Assembly (NCBI GenBank): GCA_030180135.1
Contig: CM058240.1
Coordinates: 70,427,581 to 70,491,580, forward strand
Direction of reading: 5' to 3'
DNA: 64,000 nucleotides
DNA from: Orychophragmus violaceus
Lineage: Eukaryota > Streptophyta > Magnoliopsida > Brassicales > Brassicaceae
Translations under genes and position numbers: made by a program
Shown: positions 58,501 through 64,000 of the stretch, piece after piece
Layout of the letters: the number at the start of each line of letters is the position of its first letter
How positions within the stretch are numbered: position 1 is the stretch's first letter
The notes under the pieces: model-generated
The model's input: the letters and a program-made list of their open reading frames with translations, nothing else
What the model was told of the DNA's origin: nothing
The model's database searches: none

Positions 58501-61500
58501 GAAATTAGGTGAGGTAAGACAACTATAAGTTAGTTTTTGCATGCTCTTAAAGGTAGAATGAGAAGCATGTTATACAAGTTTTTGTTCACTTTAAACACCC
58601 CCCTAAATAACCCTATTAACAGACAAGAAAGAAACTTTGATCTTCTAAAATGTCCTATGAGAATCCTAAACAAAACATTTTTACCAAAATTTCTTGAAAC
58701 ATATGTGTCATGGATTAGAGAAATTAGGTGAGGTAAGACAACTATAAGATAGTTTTTGTATGCTCTTAAAGGAAGAATGACAAGAATGTTATGCAAGTTT
58801 ATGTTCTTTTAAACACCCCTAAGTAACACTACTAACAGACAAGAAAGAAACTTTGATCCTCTAAATTGTCCTATGAGAATCCTAAACAAAACTTTTTTAC
58901 CAAAACTTCTTGAAACATATGTATCATGGATTGGAGAAATTAGGTGAGGTAAGACAACTATAAGTTAGTTTTTGCATGCTCTTAAAGGTAGAATGAGAAG
59001 CATGTTATACAAGTTTTTGTTCACTTTAAACACCCCCCTAAATAACCCTATTAACAGACAAGAAAGAAACTTTGATCTTCTAAAATGTCCTATGAGAATC
59101 CTAAACAAAACATTTTTACCAAAATTTCTTGAAACATATGTGTCATGGATTGGAGAAATTAGGTGAGGTAAGACAACTATAAGATAGTTTTTGTATGCTC
59201 TTAAAGGAAGAATGACAAGAATGTTATACAAGTTTATGTTCTTTTAAACACCCCTAAGTAACACTACTAACAGACAAGAAAGAAACTTTGATCTACTAAA
59301 ATGTCCTATGAGAATCCTAAACAAAACATTTTTACCAAAACTTCTTGAAACATATGTGTCATGGATTAGAGAAATTAGGTGAGGTAAGACAACTATAAGT
59401 TAGTTTTTGCATGCTCTTAAAGGTAGATTGAGAAGCATGTTATACAAGTTTATGTTCACTTTAAACACCCCTAAGTAACCCTACTAACAGACAAGAAAGA
59501 AACTTTGATCTTCTAAAATGTCCTATGAGAATCCTAAACAAAACTTTTTTACCAAAACTTCTTGAAACATATGTGTCATGGATTAGAGAAATTAGGTGAG
59601 GTAATACAACTATAAGTTAGTTTTTTTGCATGCTCTTAAAAGTAGAATGAGAAGCATGTCATACAAGTTTTTGTTCACTTTAAACACCCCCCTAAATAAC
59701 CCTATTAACAGACAAGAAAGAAACTTTGATCTTCTAAAATGTCCTATGAGAATCCTAAACAAAACATTTTTACCAAAATTTCTTGAAACATATGTGTCAT
59801 GGATTGGAGAAATTAGGTGAGGTAAGACAACTATAAGATAGTTTTTGTATGCTCTTAAAGGAAGAATGACAAGAATGTTATACAAGTTTATGTTCTTTTA
59901 AACACCCCTAAGTAACACTACTAACAGACAAGAAAGAAACTTTGATCCTCTAAAATGTCCTATGAGAATCCTAAACAAAACATTTTTACCAAAACTTCTT
60001 GAAACATATGTGTCATGGATTAGAGAAATTAGGTGAGGTAAGACAACTATAAGTTAGTTTTTGCATGCTCTTAAAGGTAGAATGAGAAGCATGTTATACA
60101 AGTTTATGTTCACTTTAAACACCCCTAAGTAACCCTACTAACAGACAAGAAAGAAACTTTGATCTTCTAAAATGTCCTATGAGAATCCTAAACAAAACTT
60201 TTTTACCAAAACTTCTTGAAACATATGTGTCATGGATTAGAGAAATTAGGTGAGGTAAGACAACTATAAGTTAGTTTTTGCATGCTCTTAAAGGTAGAAT
60301 GAGAAGCATGTTATACAAGTTTTTGTTCACTTTAAACACCCCCCTAAATAACCCTATTAACAGACAAGAAATAAACTTTGATCTTCTAAAATGTCCTATG
60401 AGAATCCTAAACAAAACATTTTTACCAAAATTTCTTGAAACATATGTGTCATGGATTGGAGAAATTAGGTGAGGTAAGACAACTATAAGATAGTTTTTGT
60501 ATGCTCTTAAAGGAAGAATGACAAGAATGTTATACAAGTTTATGTTCTTTTAAACACCCCTAAGTAACACTACTAACAGACAAGAAAGAAACTTTGATCC
60601 TCTAAAATGTCCTATGAGAATCCTAAACAAAACATTTTTACCAAAACTTCTTGAAACATATGTGTCATGGATTAGAGAAATTAGGTGAGGTAAGACAACT
60701 ATAAGTTAGTTTTTGCATGCTCTTAAAGGTAGAATGAGAAGCATGTTATACAAGTTTATGTTCACTTTAAACACCCCTAAGTAACCCTACTAACAGACAA
60801 GAAAGAAACTTTGATCTTCTAAAATGTCCTTTGAGAATCCTAAACAAAACTTTTTTACCAAAACTTCTTGAAACATATGTGTCATGGATTAGAGAAATTA
60901 GGTGAGGTAAGACAACTATAAGTTAGTTTTTGCATGCTCTTAAAGGTAGAATGAGAAGCATGTTATACAAGTTTTTGTTCACTTTAAACACCCCCCTAAA
61001 TAACCCTATTAACAGACAAGAAAGAAACTTTGATCTTCTAAAATGTCCTATGAGAATCCTAAACAAAACATTTTTACCAAAATTTCTTGAAACATATGTG
61101 TCATGGATTGGAGAAATTAGGTGAGGTAAGACAACTATAAGATAGTTTTTGTATGCTCTTAAAGGAAGAATGACAAGAATGTTATACAAGTTTATGTTCT
61201 TTTAAACACCCCTAAGTAACACTACTAACAGACAAGAAAGAAACTTTGATCTACTAAAATGTCCTATGAGAATCCTAAACAAAACATTTTTACCAAAACT
61301 TCTTGAAACATATGTGTCATGGATTAGAGAAATTAGGTGAGGTAAGACAACTATAAGTTAGTTTTTGCATGCTCTTAAAGGTAGATTGAGAAGCATGTTA
61401 TACAAGTTTATGTTCACTTTAAACACCCCTAAGTAACCCTACTAACAGACAAGAAAGAAACTTTGATCTTCTAAAATGTCCTATGAGAATCCTAAACAAA

Positions 61501-61577
61501 ACTTTTTTACCAAAACTTCTTGAAACATATGTGTCATGGATTAGAGAAATTAGGTGAGGTAAGACAACTATAAGTTA
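55547..61577. repeat. 3045-bp duplication beginning at the retroelement junction
   Basis: 55547 onward aligns with 58592 onward at a constant offset of 3045 bp (14 monomers) until a 2-bp T-tract difference near 61578. Shared rare markers: CTAAATTGTCC with CATATGTATCATGG (55818/55876 and 58863/58921), GGTAATACAAC (56556 and 59601), and AAAAGTAGAATG with GCATGTCATAC. Single differences occur (TTACTAAAAC near 58249, TTCGCTTT at 58370, CCCCCTTA near 57950). The first copy is cut off on its left by the retroelement. Confidence 0.85.
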
Positions 61578-64000
61578 GTTTTTTTGCATGCTCTTAAAGG
61601 TAGAATGAGAAGCATGTTATACAAGTTTTTGTTCACTTTAAACACCCCCCTAAATAACCCTATTAACAGACAAGAAAGAAACTTTGATCTTCTAAAATGT
61701 CCTATGAGAATCCTAAACAAAACATTTTTACCAAAATTTCTTGAAACATATGTGTCATGGATTGGAGAAATTAGGTGAGGTAAGACAACTATAAGATAGT
61801 TTTTGTATGCTCTTAAAGGAAGAATGACAAGAATGTTATACAAGTTTATGTTCTTTTAAACACCCCTAAGTAACACTACTAACAGACAAGAAAGAAACTT
61901 TGATCCTCTAAAATGTCCTATGAGAATCCTAAACAAAACATTTTTACCAAAACTTCTTGAAACATATGTGTCATGGATTAGAGAAATTAGGTGAGGTAAG
62001 ACAACTATAAGTTAGTTTTTGCATGCTCTTAAAGGTAGAATGAGAAGCATGTTATACAAGTTTATGTTCACTTTAAACACCCCTAAGTAACCCTACTAAC
62101 AGACAAGAAAGAAACTTTGATCTTCTAAAATGTCCTATGAGAATCCTAAACAAAACTTTTTTACCAAAACTTCTTGAAACATATGTGTCATGGATTAGAG
62201 AAATTAGGTGAGGTAAGACAACTATAAGTTAGTTTTTGCATGCTTTTAAAGGTAGAATGAGAAGCATGTTATACAAGTTTTTGTTCACTTTAAACACCCC
62301 CCTAAATAACCCTATTAACAGACAAGAAATAAACTTTGATCTTCTAAAATGTCCTATGAGAATCCTAAACAAAACATTTTTACCAAAATTTCTTGAAACA
62401 TATGTGTCATGGATTGGAGAAATTAGGTGAGGTAAGACAACTATAAGATAGTTTTTGTATGCTCTTAAAGGAAGAATGACAAGAATGTTATACAAGTTTA
62501 TGTTCTTTTAAACACCCCTAAGTAACACTACTAACAGACAAGAAAGAAACTTTGATCCTCTAAAATGTCCTATGAGAATCCTAAACAAAACATTTTTACC
62601 AAAACTTCTTGAAACATATGTGTCATGGATTAGAGAAATTAGGTGAGGTAAGACAACTATAAGTTAGTTTTTGCATGCTCTTAAAGGTAGAATGAGAAGC
62701 ATGTTATACAAGTTTATGTTCACTTTAAACACCCCTAAGTAACCCTACTAACAGACAAGAAAGAAACTTTGATCTTCTAAAATGTCCTTTGAGAATCCTA
62801 AACAAAACTTTTTTACCAAAACTTCTTGAAACATATGTGTCATGGATTAGAGAAATTAGGTGAGGTAAGACAACTATAAGTTAGTTTTTGCATGCTCTTA
62901 AAGGTAGAATGAGAAGCATGTTATACAAGTTTTTGTTCACTTTAAACACCCCCCTAAATAACCCTATTAACAGACAAGAAATAAACTTTGATCTTCTAAA
63001 ATGTCCTATGAGAATCCTAAACAAAACATTTTTACCAAAATTTCTTGAAACATATGTGTCATGGATTGGAGAAATTAGGTGAGGTAAGACAACTATAAGA
63101 TAGTTTTTGTATGCTCTTAAAGGAAGAATGACAAGAATGTTATACAAGTTTATGTTCTTTTAAACACCCCTAAGTAACACTACTAACAGACAAGAAAGAA
63201 ACTTTGATCCTCTAAAATGTCCTATGAGAATCCTAAACAAAACATTTTTACCAAAACTTCTTGAAACATATGTGTCATGGATTAGAGAAATTAGGTGAGG
63301 TAAGACAACTATAAGTTAGTTTTTGCATGCTCTTAAAGGTAGAATGAGAAGCATGTTATACAAGTTTATGTTCACTTTAAACACCCCTAAGTAACCCTAC
63401 TAACAGACAAGAAAGAAACTTTGATCTTCTAAAATGTCCTTTGAGAATCCTAAACAAAACTTTTTTACCAAAACTTCTTGAAACATATGTGTCATGGATT
63501 AGAGAAATTAGGTGAGGTAAGACAACTATAAGTTAGTTTTTGCATGCTCTTAAAGGTAGAATGAGAAGCATGTTATACAAGTTTTTGTTCACTTTAAACA
63601 CCCCCCTAAATAACCCTATTAACAGACAAGAAAGAAACTTTGATCTTCTAAAATGTCCTATGAGAATCCTAAACAAAACATTTTTACCAAAATTTCTTGA
63701 AACATATGTGTCATGGATTGGAGAAATTAGGTGAGGTAAGACAACTATAAGATAGTTTTTGTATGCTCTTAAAGGAAGAATGACAAGAATGTTATACAAG
63801 TTTATGTTCTTTTAAACACCCCTAAGTAACACTACTAACAGACAAGAAAGAAACTTTGATCCTCTAAAATGTCCTATGAGAATCCTAAACAAAACATTTT
63901 TACCAAAACTTCTTGAAACTTATGTGTCATGGATTAGAGAAATTAGGTGAGGTAAGACAACTATAAGTTAGTTTTTGCATGCTCTTAAAGGTAGAATGAG
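55547..64000. repeat. Right satellite array, mainly 3-monomer (652-bp) higher-order repeat
   Basis: About 39 monomers in the same orientation as the left array. Class B monomers recur at 55927, 56581, 57233, 57885, 58537, then after one two-monomer step 58972, 59626, 60278, 60930, 61584, 62236, 62888 and 63540. The 652-bp spacing (654 with the longer T-tract) equals one each of B (219), C (216) and A (217). Private markers such as AGAAATAAAC (57325, 60370, 62327, 62979) and TCCTTTGAGAATCC (57785, 60830, 62787, 63439) recur within it, showing recent local amplification. The array runs off the window end. Confidence 0.95.

Noticed and set aside
1..64000. tRNA, rRNA, or host protein genes
   Set aside because: No cloverleaf, rRNA core or non-retroelement protein domain was seen in either satellite array or in the element.

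Overview
The window is plant nuclear DNA: one large satellite array interrupted by one Ty1/copia LTR retrotransposon. No conventional host gene, tRNA, rRNA or CRISPR array is visible. The satellite has a monomer of about 217 bp. The retrotransposon's reverse transcriptase, integrase, initiator-Met tRNA primer site and Gag N-terminus are of plant type, and the Gag start (MENSRVIIPVTLKGANY) resembles copia elements I associate with Brassicaceae. That family-level placement is an inference. The setting (tens of kb of homogeneous AT-rich satellite with higher-order repeats and a very young retroelement) fits a centromere or pericentromere, but a heterochromatic knob cannot be excluded without CENH3 data.

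Layout: 1-49316 is satellite, roughly 226 monomers. Three monomer classes recur. A (217 bp) has a short CACCCCTAAG tract. B (219 bp) has an expanded CACCCCCCTAAA tract and a T-rich TTTTTG. C (216 bp) starts TATGCTC, carries GACAAGAATG and has GTTCTTTT instead of GTTCACTTT. In 1-34 kb the classes form an irregular mosaic with large near-identical duplications: a 3776-bp tandem duplication at about 6.3-14.0 kb, a 2.6-kb block present three times, and a 3.3-kb block repeated at a 5.0-kb offset. In 34.6-49 kb a 7-monomer, 1523-bp higher-order repeat dominates, in a 4+3 pattern. 49317-55090 is the copia element on the minus strand, with 521-bp LTRs that look identical. 55091-55549 is a truncated second copy of its internal region. 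55547-64000 is satellite again, now mostly a 3-monomer, 652-bp repeat (B-C-A), containing a 3045-bp duplication.

The retroelement encodes Gag (CCHC knuckle), aspartic protease, integrase, reverse transcriptase and RNase H in the usual copia order. The reading frame is broken twice between integrase and reverse transcriptase, so as sequenced it cannot make one polyprotein. Its identical LTRs imply recent activity, perhaps helped in trans. The LTR-internal-LTR-truncated-internal structure, with a 3-bp microhomology at the satellite junction and no target-site duplication, points to recombination after insertion, the same kind of process that rearranges the surrounding satellite.

The most notable features are the nearly CpG-free monomer, the change of higher-order repeat type across the element, several preserved unequal-exchange junctions, and the tandem truncated retroelement. 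All identity statements were made by eye.
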